Source: Excoecaria cochinchinensis (lineage: Eukaryota; Streptophyta; Magnoliopsida; Malpighiales; Euphorbiaceae). Taken from it: a DNA stretch of 64,000 nt. The notes beneath the pieces were generated by a model that was not told the DNA's origin, made no database searches, and saw only the letters and a list, made by a program, of their open reading frames with translations. Location: NCBI GenBank assembly GCA_947683425.1, contig CANTUQ010000073.1:3692501-3756500 (forward strand). The letters run 5' to 3'. The stretch's first letter is position 1; each line of letters starts with the position of its first letter. The translations under genes were made by a program, and so were the position numbers. Of this stretch, positions 24,603 through 37,488 are shown one piece after another.

Positions 24603-25707
24603 ATGGAGGAATTTGTGATGCATAATCTTTTCGATGGCCGTAGAGAAGCACAGATTCAGGCTGCCACTCAACTTGGTAACCTTAGTAGCAAGCAAAGGCA
24701 CAAATTGACTGAAAGAGGCATTATCTCCCCTTTGATTTTGATGCTTCAGTCTCAAGATTATGAAGCCATCGAAGCTGCTCTCTTTGGTTTGCTTAGCCTC
24801 GCCTTTGGCAGCGAACGGTATGTTTACTTTTCAGCCATACATTTTTTCTTTTGTCTCTTTATTGGAGAAGATTTTACAAGTTAATGAGAAATATGGATGA
24901 TTATGCAGAAACAAGGTTCGAATAGTGAAATCAGGGATCGTGCCTGTGCTGTTAGAGCTTCTTCACTGTGAAAATGAGACATTGATAGAGCTCATAATGG
25001 CAGCTCTATTGATAATATCTTCTTGTGCTGCAAACAAGCTAGCAATCACTTCCTCCGGTGCCATCCCTCTCATTGTTGGAATCCTTAGTGCAGAGGATAC
25101 AGACGATCCAATAAGCAGCGTTAGCATACAAGGAAAGCTTGATGCTATAGCCACGCTTCACAATCTCTCAACTTGCCGTCAGATTATTCCATCTATTGTC
25201 TCCTCCGGGGCTGTTTTCACATTGCTTCAAATAATCAATGGATATGAAAAATCATCTCAGTTGGTTGAGAAGGCAATGTCGCTACTCGAAAATATGGTAA
25301 CTATATCAGAGAATGCACTTTTGCAAACTACTGGTACAAGTGGGGCAATTAGGGCTTTGGTTGAGACAATTGAAGAGGGTTCTCCGCAATGCAAAGAGCA
25401 CGCTGCGGTGGTTCTCCTCCTGATATGCCAAAGTTGCAGAGAAAAATTCAGAGGACTGATTCTAAAGGAAGGTGTAATGCCCGGATTGCTACAGTTGAGT
25501 GTGGATGGAACATGGAGGGCTAAAGATATAGCTCAAGAGCTGTTGCTGCTGTTAAGAGATTGCACAGATTATGGGTCAAGAGGAAGACAATTGAAACATC
25601 AACTCATCGAGCAGATAATGAGAGAAATTGATGCAGAGGGAGAGACAGTTGTGGGAACTAAAACATTAAAGCTGGTGGAGGAAATGATTGCAAAGCTTAA
25701 CACGTGA
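24603..25707 (+). CDS. Armadillo-repeat protein
   Basis: Two coding exons, 24603-24817 and 24909-25707. The 91-bp GT-AG intron joins a Ser-Glu-Arg/Asn-Lys-Val reading at phase 2, giving 337 residues. The start is the first ATG after an in-frame upstream TAA. The protein is nearly all helical ARM repeats of about 40 residues, for example IQAATQLGNLSSKQRHKL, LTERGIISPLILMLQSQDYE, VRIVKSGIVPVLLELLH, ITSSGAIPLIVGIL, AIATLHNLSTC and TSGAIRALVETIEEGS. No U-box, F-box or signal peptide is present. It belongs to the plant ARM-only family close to PUB/VAC8-like ARM domains; such proteins are protein-binding scaffolds. The exact function is not predictable. It converges with the gene at 26805-30618. 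Confidence 0.9.
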
Positions 25708-26804
25708 TCCATTAGGTTTATCTAGCAAGTTTTGAAGCTAATTAATTTAAAAATTAGGACTTGTATGTACATAGTATTGGCCATGGGGTTCTTTTGATGA
25801 ATTGGATTGGTTAGATCATGAACTCCTAATCTTATAGTAATGATTAATTATGACCACCAATGCAATCATCCAGGTGTGTCCTCACCTGTTAATATGATTC
25901 TGTAATACTAGTACCTGTTACATGTTATGTGGCTTGGTGCCTTAACAAAATGCGTGCGCGCACAGCCTAGCCAATCCGCAGAAATAGCAATGCCCATCAG
26001 ACACAAAATGATGCACAACTCACATAAGCAAGCGCATGCATAAACCTAGATAGACCTTTCAGCACCAAGAAGATGCATTTACTAATGACCCCATTTGTCT
26101 TAAATATACCACTTGGTTCAGAACGACCGTTCGCCTCATGATAACCTAAAAGCCCCTTTTTCCAATTCGCCTTAAACATAGTACAACCAGCCACATCCAT
26201 AAACTAGGAGCGAATGCAGAAGCATCAATTCCCACAGACCACAAAGGGTGAAGATGAGAAGATTAATGCCAGTTTATTACCACAGTATATAGGTGCGCAA
26301 GCATGCATAAGAACAGAAGAGTCACAACCTAGTAAAGATTCTCAATAACAGTTCACTAACAGTTATAAGAGCAACTTCTACCAATTGCTCAACATTTGCA
26401 AGTGTAAAGCATACGTGATATTCAATAAATTCAATCAATATTCAGAACCGATAAGATCACAATGATCTGTTGCAACCATTTACCAAACACCAATTTAATC
26501 AAGCACCATTTGAACAATTTCCTACACTAACATAAACCAAACGCTGTAACATTCTAGTGACAACATAATCTGTGTAGATATTAAGAGGCCAAGAAAAAGA
26601 GCAGTGTCATGTTTCATCCTTAACCTGCTATGATTTGGTGACATATTACCTGCTATGATTTGGTGATATATTACCACCCTTATAACAAAATTATATTTGT
26701 ATAGTTCTCCCAAGTTGTGATTTGGAGTATTATTTTCAGTGCTGCATCTCCCTACAAAAATAAAGGGTTTTGCACCCATAAGCATAGAATCAAATGCATA
26801 TTTT
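25708..26804. other. Intergenic space between convergent genes
   Basis: About 1.1 kb between two convergent genes. It must hold both 3' UTRs. No coding motif on either strand; a short repeat CTGCTATGATTTGGTGA occurs twice near 26627 and 26651. Confidence 0.55.
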
Positions 26805-27691
26805 TCAGCCTGACCTTTTATATAAACTATACGCCACTGCAATAGTTGCGACTGCTCCAACCACAGCAACACCAGCAAGAACATTGCTTTGTTCCAGTGA
26901 CGAAATCCAGCATGGCAGTTTGGACAGCCCTTTGTTTTCCTTCATTTTTATTACTTCATTTGCCTCTCCATCTCTGCAGCATGAAAAGCCATTGACACCT
27001 TGGCAACAGCCACCTGCATTCTCTTTATTGACTTCAGTGTTGCTTTCTTCATGTTCCATGCTTGCATGTCGCTCCTTCATTTCTTGAACAGATAACCCCA
27101 TTTGACCCCTGTAATTGATTATTATAAATTTGTGCTTCCCAAATGTACTAAATGATGCTAATGATAAGAATAAAGGAATTACATCCACAGAGGAAACAAG
27201 ATGCATATTGTATCCAGTGAACTGCAAGCATGCTGAAATATAGCAACTAGTTGATATTACAGAAGTTATCAGCCAATCCTGGCAAGCAGTGTGGTGCTAG
27301 CAGAAAATTGCATGCAAGTAAAACCCTGCTAAGTTTCAGCACCTACAATGCCTTGTATATTCACCAAATGAAAGACTTGATATAAAGTACATTTTTAAGA
27401 ACTTAACTAACTCCAGTTGAGATGATTACACATTGTCACTGGGTCCATTTGAGGAAAGGTGTAAGAAACAACACTGTAAAACATAGCTTAAAATTGGTAA
27501 AACACAAGGAAAAAATCGTTTAACTTCTTGAAACTTCAAATCAAGAAAACAAACACTTGTTTGGAACAAACTGATTATGCCAAAAAAAAAAAATATATAT
27601 ATATATATACAAGGAAAAAATCGTTTAACTTCTTGAAACTTCAAATCAAGAAAACAAACACTTGTTTGGAACAAACTGATTATGCCAAAAA

Positions 27692-27740
<49 letters not shown>

Positions 27741-30618
27741 GAGCAAATTCCACAAAAATAAGTAAAATTTGCAATGAAGCCCACCCAGAAAAATAAAACA
27801 ATTTTTTTTTTTTACAAAATTACCCCTCAACACTCTTTTCACTAATTTGTCTCTTTAAAATCATGGTTCATCTTCTTCATTCATCACCATTATCAACTTT
27901 TTATCTCCTTAAGCCCAATTCACCGTTAAAACCACCACTCTCTGAATTTCCTGTTAAATTCTTGCCATTTCACTATTTGCAAATAAGGTATTTTTTTTTT
28001 CCTTTCTACTGTTCTTGCCAGCTTCAGCCTTGTGCAGAACTAACTTTTTCTAGGAGGGTATATGTTTTTGAGGGTTATATATTACATTGGGTAAAAAGAT
28101 GGATTGCATAGGTACTAAAAATTGGTTAAATAAAAGATGGTTTCCATTTATATATATGTGCGTGTGCGCGCGCGCGTGTTTGGGTTTCCATTTATATATG
28201 TGTGTGTGTGTGTGTGAAAATATATTTCTTAACATTTAGTTTTATGCTATTTGGACATATAAATGCTAGTAATTTTGGTCAGTATTTATCATTCATTTTC
28301 ATAAGATTTTTACATTAAGGGTATATTAGATAATAAGATTAAATGAATTTTCAGTTTTAAATTTATTCCAAACATGACTACAAAAAAATTCAATTTGAAT
28401 TACATGTTTAAAGTTTCATTATAACAACATAAAAAAAATCATAGAATTCATTTACAAATGAATTCTGCATTTTGAATATCAGCATGCTAAATGGGCTGAA
28501 AGTAAATAATGGATTTAGATAGAGATACAAAGGCTTGAGAACAAGCATGCTAAAAACACTTAAATAGACTAATAAGCAAGAATGTAACTAAGAGAACAAC
28601 TAATTTTGAACAAACTCCACTATGACTGCTCTTAGAAGGAAAATGAATGAACAATGCCACTGTAACAATTACAGAGCAGCGCAGATATAGTGCAGCAACA
28701 GTATTCACAGAATAAAATAATTTTTCCTTCAGAAAGAAAAAGGAGCGTCCATTCAACATGATAAGCAAATCTAGCTAAATGGTATTAGTTAATCGTAAAA
28801 ATCTTAAAAGAAATATTTTCGGTAATACGACAAGCATTTATGCAAAAAGACAAACCTCCAAAGCCGTTTCATTACAACTCCTTTCGCAATATGCTGATCC
28901 AAAATTTCAGGCACATCATCAGGAGTTACATAGCCATACCTACAAGAACGGAATATTATCAGCTTTGAACAATTAAAAGGATAAGAAAATGTCCAAAACT
29001 TACCAATGACCCGTATATTTTCCAACAGAGTCTGGACTGTAGATGATTACGTTGCCAGCATACTTATGACCCCCAACATGAGAGCAGGGATGAACAGATA
29101 TCTGATCCTTGAGTCCTCGAGTTTCAATCCCCTCTTTGAGCTTCTCAATAAGAATTGGTCCACAAACACCACATCTCTTATCACGACTGCCATGAGCACA
29201 CACAAAGATATATGATCCAGTGAGCACCTCCTGCACCGCAGAAGCCCATGGCTTGCCGTTCACAAGCACATCATCAACAAAACCATCGACATCAGAATCC
29301 TTCAAGCCCCTTTAATTACAAAATAACACAATAAACTAATCAAGAGATTAGCTTTGTAGAAGAACTGAAATCTCATCATTTCCTTAGTTTTAAGAGGACA
29401 TTAAAGTTACAAATTGGGATGGAGAAATACACAAAGAAAAAGAAATCAGACGATAAACATCACTGGCCTACATAATGGTCTCTGTATGTGTGTGCGTGTA
29501 TATACAACAAGCTCTACGTGCACATCTTCCCAAAATTTGAGAAACATAATGTCAATAGACAAAGATGAAGGTTTGAAAATATAATTAATTTAGCTCCAAA
29601 AATAGCTCAGAAACAATCAGTGCGCTAAAAATCCCTAGTGATTTTTGGCCAGTTATATTTCTAAAATATAGTAGAAAAATCATGTCCAAAAAGAATGACA
29701 TAACAGCTACCAAAATCATTAACTCTTTCGGATTCTAATTATTTCTGCCAAAATCATTAGAGACGCCAAAAAAAATAGATTCAAAGCAACAGAATCTGAA
29801 ACTCAATAACCTTAATACTAATCATAATGTGTTTGATCAAAAGGTCTAAATCAGCAGTCTAAATAAAGAAACCAAATAGTAAAATATAACTAAATAATGA
29901 AATATCGTAATCTAATTTCACCAACAAGTAGAAGTTGAAGATCTCTACGAATAAATAAACTCTACAATCCAAAATCAAATTCTCGACGGATCATCAAGCG
30001 GCCAACCATTCCCCAAAGTGCTACAACAATCTAAAATTCAACAAAGAGAAAGCCCGAAATAGAACCCTAAACTACAATTGTGCTAGTCATTCAGTGAACC
30101 TTGAAAATATCTCGAAGAAATGAGAAAACAAACCACAAGAAACATCAATCTCCAAAGTTTATCGAACAAGTGAAATAAGAAATCACCGAAAACTCACTTG
30201 TATCTGATTAAATCCGGAAATATCAATACGTCGCCGCTCTCATACTCAGTGCCGTCGCGTCCCTCAGTTATAGTTACTAGCGTCTAGAGGAAAAATGAAT
30301 ATAAAATCAACACAGAAAATTTAAGAAAAAATAAATAAATAAAAAAGAGCTAAAGCTAATAATAAGTACTACCTTAGTAGTGATTTCGTCCTTGCGAGCT
30401 TTCACAGCGGAGGAGAGAAGCTTGGGGAGAGGATCAGTCTCCGACTGCTCAACGCGTGGGAGCCACGCTTCAGGACTCTGGGAGCAGAGAAACACGTGCC
30501 TGTCATACTCCGTGATAGTTCCGACCAGGATGCTCTGATACATCTCCGGCCGTGAGAACCCGAACTTCTCGTCCTCCTCAGCCGATATCGCAGTGGAAAC
30601 ATTCTCTGCTCCCGCCAT
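26805..30618 (-). CDS. Sucrase/ferredoxin-like family protein (thioredoxin-like [2Fe-2S], tail-anchored)
   Basis: Five coding exons on the minus strand: 30618-30373, 30283-30198, 29309-29004, 28939-28856, 27108-26805. All four introns are GT-AG and phases agree, giving 341 residues. The domain is the sucrase/ferredoxin-like fold (Apd1/AIM32 type). It shows RHVFLCSQSPEAW (about 40-52), then FVCAHGSRDKRCGVCGP and VHPCSHVGGHKYAGNVIIY. In the Apd1 family Cys and the two His of the HxGGHK region bind a [2Fe-2S] cluster. The last 30 residues contain one hydrophobic helix (VLAGVAVVGAVATIAVAYSL) ending KRSG, a likely tail anchor. A longer start at 30783 is discussed in the findings. Probably a redox protein; substrate unknown. 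Confidence 0.93.
27504..27735. repeat. 105-bp tandem duplication with (AT)n tails, intron 4
   Basis: Two near-identical copies start ACAAGGAAAAAATCG at 27504 and 27609; each ends in an A-run followed by an (AT)n tract. They lie inside intron 4 (27109-28855) of the sucrase/ferredoxin-like gene. Confidence 0.85.
27738..27960. mobile_element. Possible Mutator-type terminus in intron 4
   Basis: GAGCAAATTCCACAAAAATA and the following ACAAAATTACCCCTC...TTTTCACTAATTTGTCTCT resemble, in order, the left terminus of the MULE at 33605-33720. Only one end is apparent and similarity is modest. Confidence 0.25.
28154..28216. repeat. (GT)n/(GC)n microsatellite
   Basis: Alternating TGCGTGTGCGCGCGCGCGTG and a (TG)n run, each preceded by GTTTCCATTTATATAT. 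In intron 4; potential Z-DNA-type alternating purine-pyrimidine tract. Confidence 0.8.
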
Positions 30619-30969
30619 TGAAAAATGAGATAAGCTTCTTTCAGGCCTTGGAGTTAGGGCTAGATTTTGGGCTCTTCTCTGGTTAAGAGAGTGAAATGAG
30701 AGAAATCTCTTTTGAGAAGGAAAAGCGAGAAATCGCTGATTGAGAGGAGATATGAGACAATGGGGAGGGTGCGCAATGCGCATCTCGTTTTTTTTTTTTT
30801 TTAATCGGTGTTTTATGATAGGGCGAGTGATGCTAAGGAGCTGGACAGAGAGATTAAGAAAGAGTGAAGCGGAGCGTGCGAAACACGCGGTGTCTGCGTT
30901 AGCTGAGAGATATTGTATTTTTTTTAGCTGAGAACGTTGAAAGTTTGTTAAAGCGGTTTTAACGGAGGA

Positions 30970-31013
30970 CACGTGGCAAGCGATTGGGTTTGTTGTCCGT
31001 TCAGCACCACGTG
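30970..31013 (-). promoter_or_regulatory. Two G-boxes upstream of the sucrase/ferredoxin-like gene
   Basis: CACGTG at 30970-30975 and 31008-31013, 352 and 390 bases upstream of the chosen ATG. Plausible bZIP/bHLH sites of this promoter; regulation by them is inference. Confidence 0.45.
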
Positions 31014-31189
31014 ATTCCCATTTGGCATGCTCATTACTCCGCTGAATCTATTGTGGAGGAAGGAGTGGAAGTCTAGAAATTCTTGCAAGAAAATTGTATC
31101 TTTTGAAATTAAACTTGAATATAAAATTCTTGATTCTAATTATTAGTATTAACTATACTAGACTATGCTTATACGGACATTTGCTGGCA

Positions 31190-32300
31190 ACGACCCAAAT
31201 CTGAACCATTAAATACATATATTGCAATACTTTCAACTTTCCAAGTGTGCTTGGAATTTGGCCATTAAAAGTCTCTGCAATAAACCAATAATGTTTAGCT
31301 TAATGGTATCAATTTTGTTCCATTCATCCCTGAAAATGAGAATAATCATATATACATGTTTGATCAACTTACAATGTATTTAACTTTGACAAATCAATCA
31401 AATATCTCTGGATCGTATTAATAATCTTATTATTGCACAACACTCATTATCGAAAATGTATCAATCAATTTACCATGGCTTACATATTAATTTAATAACA
31501 ATAACATAAAATTGAACTTTTAGGATGATTATATCTTTCTGAAAATCTTAAGCTTATTTTTTGCAAGTTCGACAATTTTCTGAAAAATAACATGTATGGA
31601 AAAAAAAAATCAATTTCTTTTAATATATATATATAACAACACAAAAAAAAAAAATTACAATAAGAGTAACATTTGCTTACAATTGCTCGCTCTAAGTTTT
31701 TCAACAGGGTTATGGTTGTCAGAATAGTTCCCTCCAGTGGAGGTACCTTGCAAATCTCTAGAAAATAAATATATACTTTAAACTTTAGGTATACTCAAAA
31801 GTGAAAGAAAATGAATTTGAATAGTTTCTCTTTGGAAACATTAATGGAGTTGGGCATGTGTGTGTATATATATGCACACACTTACAATCTAATCATTTTG
31901 GTCCAGGTATTTTTTTACTTGAAGTCCATTCCCATCTATCCAAATGCAGCGAGTGTTTATTAGTGTCTCAAATATCCAAGACTGAAAAGAACGCATCTTC
32001 CTAGTAGATTATCCTTCAAGTTAATGCAAAATCAAATTGAATGTGCAAATCATCAGTACATTAAATTCTCAAGTTTTTCAGTTTTCAATACTATACAGCA
32101 CCATCAGATTAGTGGTGTTTCCAATTTCTTAAGGTATCAAACCATTAAGAGGATTTCCAAGAAGGGAGATGGTTATAAAAATAGAGAATTTCCTTGAATA
32201 GATAATGTAAATAATGATATTATAAGTTGCGAAGATTATATAAAGCTCGGCAAGCCTTGCAGGAATTGTTCCATAAAGATATTTCCAGGTAAAATCACTA
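31190..32300 (-). pseudogene. Decayed LRR receptor-like kinase fragments
   Basis: On the minus strand short LRR-coding pieces are visible: LYGTIPARLAEL (about 32280-32240), ISLLGNPLNGLIP followed by a stop and EIGNTTNL (about 32170-32100), and ETFNGQIPSTLGKLKVLQYM (about 31285-31225). They are in the order and spacing of the small LRR exons of plant subfamily VIII-type receptor kinases, whose repeats include ISLLGN-L-G-IP and GQIP words. No kinase domain, start or continuous frame is present, and stops are frequent. I take it as the remnant of the extracellular part of such a receptor. Confidence 0.65.
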
Positions 32301-32309
32301 CTTTTTGAA

Positions 32310-33595
32310 ATATTTTTTATATATTAGTAATCTAAATAACTCTGCAAGGAAAGAAGTAGTAGATAGGCAACTGGCCATTTGTAAATAAATAAAAAATATA
32401 TATATTATATGCAATGAGCCCCCCCCCAAGTAAAAATTAAAATATAATTAGTAGTAAAAAAATATAATTAGTATGTATTACGAGCCGAAAAAAAAAATAA
32501 TTGTGTATTTAATATGTTGGAAACAAGAAATAAAAATAGAAAATTATAGTCACGTATTCTTAAATTGTCACCACACAAAAGTGAGTTTTCGATTAATTAC
32601 ACACTAAAATTAATTTCACCAACTTAAAATATCTGTAGTTATTTATTTTAGTTTATTTTATTTTATCAAGAATTGCACTACAAAAGACCAGTCTAGAAAA
32701 ATAATGATCTAAAATATTATTAGGGTGTGTTCGGGATGGTTTTGATTTTTTTTTTTTATTTACATTTTCTACCGCTACCATAGAATGGATATTTTTAGCT
32801 ATAAAACATATAAAAATTGGGATTCGCAGCAAAATGTAAAATGATCATTTGGCTGATAGTTTGATTGTTTTTGTCGAAACGAACTTAACTAGAAAAATAA
32901 ATATGAATCTAGTTATTGAAAATTTTGATTTTAAAAAAATTCGTCGTGTACAGTTAAAATGAAAGTTTTTATACACTTTATTAGTATGTTATAGTTTTTA
33001 ATAAAAAAATTTTTTTTATGATTATCGTAAGCCCCCTCGTATACTAATCCTGGCTCCGCCCTTGATTATATGATCAGAAAATGATGAAGCAATGTCTGCT
33101 ATACTCGAGCTCAAGACAATAACTGAAGTAATGGTTCCAAATACTGGCAACTTTGCTATAAACATAAGAAAAAAGAGAAAATTTTTATCTTTATAACAGT
33201 AAAAAGAACAAAGAAAATGGAGATCTTAATTCGGTAAAAGATACTTTTCACTTTTCAATGAATATTTCTAATTTAACCACTTGAACACCGGAGCGTGAAG
33301 GGAGAAGCGCGTGATGAGCAAGTACTACATTTAGTTTCTATTCAGCCATTTCTTTTTCAATTTTGTCACGCCATGCTAAACGTAAACGCAAAACGGTTAC
33401 AGTGACAAGCTGGTCTCACAAGCATCCAAACTAAAGAATTGGATCACGTGGCAAAATAATTTTTTTTGCTGCAGTGGTCTATTGTTATTGGACCTTCATC
33501 CAAACAAAAGTTACAGACAGTAGCTTTACTGAATGTTTTCAAAAGTCAATCTCTCTCCTCGGAGTCTTACGTCATGCATGAGGTACATATATGTA
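32310..33595. other. Intergenic AT-rich DNA left of the MULE
   Basis: No gene. The CTTACGTCATG-containing repeat near 33560-33595 is the left half of the site into which the MULE inserted (see 47637-48520). The words GCCCCC near 32418 and 33030, the latter followed by TCCTGGCTCCGCC, hint at old transposon ends but could not be assigned. Confidence 0.45.
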
Positions 33596-33604
33596 TTTTT
33601 CTTT

Positions 33605-33720
33605 GAGGAAATTACACCATATAGCACTTTTTAATGTTTTATTTCAAAAATACCATTTTTTCACATTCCTTTCACAATTACCCATTTTTTTTAAACATTT
33701 TTCATAAATGTCTCTCTTCT
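33605..33720 (+). repeat. Left terminal inverted repeat of the MULE
   Basis: Starts GAGGAAATTACACC, AT-rich, with CCTTTCACAATTACCC at about 33668-33685. Similar to the right end only in patches. Probably includes the mudrA promoter, as MuDR inverted repeats do. Confidence 0.7.
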
Positions 33721-33904
33721 TTATTTCCCTCGTTTTTCCTTATTACCGTTCATTCTTTCCTCTTTAGTGTCTGTTTTCCCTTTTAAATTTCTTTATCGTT
33801 TTCCATTATGAGCTGAAAATCTATCTGTTTTTCTATTGAATCCATCTATTATCGTTCGAATCGGCTGATCATCTCTGTTTGACAATCTGGTAGGTTTGTC
33901 TTCT

Positions 33905-34460
33905 TTGATCTTTTATATTTATATTCTGTCATCCTTCTTAATCCGGATTCGACTTTCGCTTTCTGAATATTGGCGTTATTCTGTTACATATGGCATAGAT
34001 TCTTGTTTTCAAGAGCTTTACATCAAATTGAGTTTTCAACGTTCGGAATCGATTCTAAATTTGTGTATTCTAAATCGTATTGTGTCAGAATCAAATTTGA
34101 GTATTCAAATTGAGCATTCACCGCTGATACGTTGAGTATTCAAATTGTGACAGAAATTACCGCTGATATTCTCATAGATTTCAAGTTTGTCGTATTTTAT
34201 CATTTCTATTTCTACTCTGTCATCCTTCTTAATTCGATTTAAACTCTCTGTTTTACTGGTATACTGTTACAGATGGCATAGATTCATGTTTTCAACAGCT
34301 GTTCATCAAAATGAGTTTTCAACGTTCAAATATATTCTAAATTTGAGTATTCTAAATCGACTTGTGACAGAATCAAATTTGAGTATTAATCAAATTGAGC
34401 ATTCTGTAAATTGTATTAATCAAATTTACGTATTAATCAAATTGAGCATGCTGATAAGTT
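33905..34460 (+). repeat. Tandem duplication (about 290 bp) in the mudrA 5' leader
   Basis: CATCCTTCTTAAT...GGCATAGATTC...GAGTTTTCAACGTTC... occurs from 33930 and again, at about 80-85% similarity, from 34221. Neither copy codes. A 3' splice site TTTCTGCAG at 34672-34680 shows that this lies in the 5' UTR, probably with an intron. Confidence 0.75.
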
Positions 34461-34689
34461 GAGTCTTAATTTCTGGTTTTGTGATTGTAAATTGTATTTG
34501 CGATGATTAGATTATGTCACAAGTCGGCAAAATGGTGACAGAGTAGTTACGATTGAATGCATTTGGATATTCTTATACATTTCAAGTTTTTTGGTTTAAT
34601 TTGTTACTTTTATGCTGCAAGTTTATAGTTGTATTTTTTTTTATATATATTAAATATGATTTATATGTGTATTTCTGCAGGATATTGCA

Positions 34690-37256
34690 ATGATGGAAAA
34701 TGGAGGAATTCTAGTTTTGATGCAATATGATGGTAAATGGAGTGATGTATTTGAGTACCTGGATTTCAAAGTTGATGGAATTCTAATTCCATCAGGGTGC
34801 AGCTTTGATAATTTTGTGGATTTAATAGGAAATCAGCTGTATGAAGGCATTGAGAATAGCAGATTGGACATCAAATATGCTATTGGAGATGGATATCCTC
34901 CACTTAAAATAAAAGATGATATGTCATTGCTATTCTATTTGTCTTTGAAGCTCAAAGAAAAATGTTTCAAATCATATCCATTATGCATTACAAGAATGGA
35001 AGTCTGTGAAGCTGGTAATTGTCTGATATTGATATTCTATTATTGTGATGATAATATTTAATGACAATAAATTTTCATTCTTTTTATTGTAGGTGAAAGC
35101 TCAAAAACAGTTGCATGTGAGCTTGGTATGATTGAAGTTGAACATGAAGGAACAAGTTTAATGATGAATGAAGTTATACAACCTGTCAACCAGGATGAAG
35201 CTGTTGTGGAGATGATGAATTATGCTAGTATGGTGAGTAAACAAACTATTGAAATTCTGGATAATAGAGGCAAAGAGGTACAGGGAAATGGAGTAGTACT
35301 TATGAGAAATCCAAGTGTTTCAAGGATTGAGGTTGGACAGATTTTTAAAGACAAGGATATGCTGAAAACAGCAGTTAGCCTTTATGCAATAAAGAATGAT
35401 TTCCAATACAAGGTTTGTAGGTCATGTGAGAGTAGATATGAGATTTGTTGCTTGGACGAGGCATGTCCATGGCAATTAAAAGCTTCAAAACAAGGGAATA
35501 CTAGGATGTTTAAAATTAAAGTGTTCATAGGTAGTCACTCCTGCAGTTTAAACATAAGGTTAAGCAGTAAAAGGCAAGCTACATCATCTATTATTGCTGG
35601 GTTGATCAAATCAAAATATGTGGATGTAAAGTCTGTGTACACACCAGCTGACATAATACGTGATATGAGAAATGATCTTGGAGTGAATATCAACTATATG
35701 AAAGCTTGGAGGTCAATGGAAAGAGCCATGGATATGATTAGAGGTAAACCATGTGAATCATATTCTTTATTACCTAGATATTTGTATATGCTTGAAAAGA
35801 CAAACCCTGGTTCTGCAATTCATATGGAGACTCAAGATAATTTCTCATTTTTATATCTGTTCATTGCTTTAGATGCGTCAATTAAAGGTTGGAAATATTG
35901 CTTGCCTATTATAGTTGTAGATGGTACTTTTTTGAAGGCTGCATATGGGGGCACTTTGATAACAGCTTCAACTCAAGATGCTGGTGGGAAAATATTTCTT
36001 TTAGCAATCTGCATAGTTGATTCAGAGAATGATGATTCTTGGGAGTGGTTTTTTAGTAAGTTTAGGCAAACATATGGGACAAGAGATGAGATGTGCATCA
36101 TTTCTGATAGGCATGAAAGCATACATACTGCAGCTGCAAGGGTATATCCCGGTGTTGCTCATTGCATTTGTGTATATCATTTATTGAATAATGTGAAAAG
36201 AAAGTTCAAGAAAAATTCGAAGAAACTCAAAGATTTATTGTTTAAAGCTGCTGAATCATACACAAAGGAGGATTTTGATTATTATATGGATGAAATGAAA
36301 AAGGTTGATGGTAAAATACCTGAATATCTCTCAATCGTTGGATACGAGAAATGGTCTAGGGTGCACTCAGTGAATAACAGGTATTCAACTATGACTTCTA
36401 ATATTGCGGAGTCAATGAATGCTGCAATCAAAGCAGCTAGAAATTTACCAATAACAGGCTTGATTGAGTACATGCGTAATTTGACTCAAGAATGGCATTA
36501 TGCAAATAGAAATATAGCCATTTCAACATTCACAAAACTAACTAAGAAGTATGAAGATCAATTGAAGAAGAACTTTATTTCATCTATGAGAATGAAGGTT
36601 TGATCCTTATTTCTTTGTTATCTTTTTTTAACTAAATAATTGAGCTGTTTAGATTTGCTATGTTCTCCTGGTTAGCGGCTTATAGTTGGTTAGATATGCT
36701 ATATTTTTCTGGTTATAGGTATACAACCATTGATAATTATGCTTGATGCTGCTGTATTATGTTGCCTATTAACTGCTATGTTTGTTTGGTGTTGGGTATA
36801 ATGTATTTTATATTTTGTTGGGTATTGTAGGTGATACCATCTACGAGTGACATTTTTAGCGTCTTAGTTCAAGAAAAAGCATACAGTGTGAACTTTAAAG
36901 AAAGAGCATGCACTTGCAACAAGTTTCAATTGGATGGATTACCATGTGCACATGCTTTAGCAGTTGTAAATGATAAGAATATGGACTGTTATGAGTTCTG
37001 CTCAAGCTACTACACAAAAGAGACAATGTTAGCAACATACGAAGCAGTCGTGCATCCTATTGATAGTCAGATGTATTGGAATATTCCAAGTTATATTGGT
37101 GAGAAAATTGTACTGCCACCAATAGGAAAACCCAAATCAGGAAGACCTAAGAAGAGGAGAATCAAAGCAAGTTGGGAGTCAAAAATCAAAATTAGGTGTA
37201 GCAAATGTCAGAAATATGGGCACAATCGAAAGACATGTAGAGAGATTCCTAAATAG
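34690..37256 (+). CDS. mudrA-like: MULE transposase (mudrA-type), intact
   Basis: Exons 34690-35014, 35093-36597 and 36831-37256, phases matching, give 751 residues. It cuts and inserts the element. Residues 1-105 form the small N-terminal domain typical of plant MuDR transposases (LVLMQYDGKWSDVF). At 190-260 is the DNA-binding MuDR zinc domain (KVCRSCESRYEICCLDEACPW...GSHSC). The MULE transposase core has VVDGTF (D385), IISDRHESI (D447) and NIAESMN (E548), fitting the DDE triad, plus the CVYHLLNN motif. A SWIM finger CTC-x9-CAH lies at about 637-651 and a CCHC knuckle CSKCQKYGHNRKTC at the end. A splice site just upstream and the in-frame ATG-ATG fix the start. Nothing essential seems missing. 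Confidence 0.95.
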
Positions 37257-37488
37257 GGATGATAATTTTTTTCTTTTTATATTTTACATTTTTTGTGATT
37301 GTTTCATTCTTTATATAAATCATATCTGGTACAAGCAAATGTGTTAAATTCAGACCCAATCAATTGACTTTTAGAAATTCTTGTTATATAAAGTGTTGAT
37401 AATTTTTTAGATTTGTTCAGCTATATGGAAATGACATATTCAGTAAACAGATTGTTTTTGATGTTTGTACGTTTGTGTGAAGGTTGCT

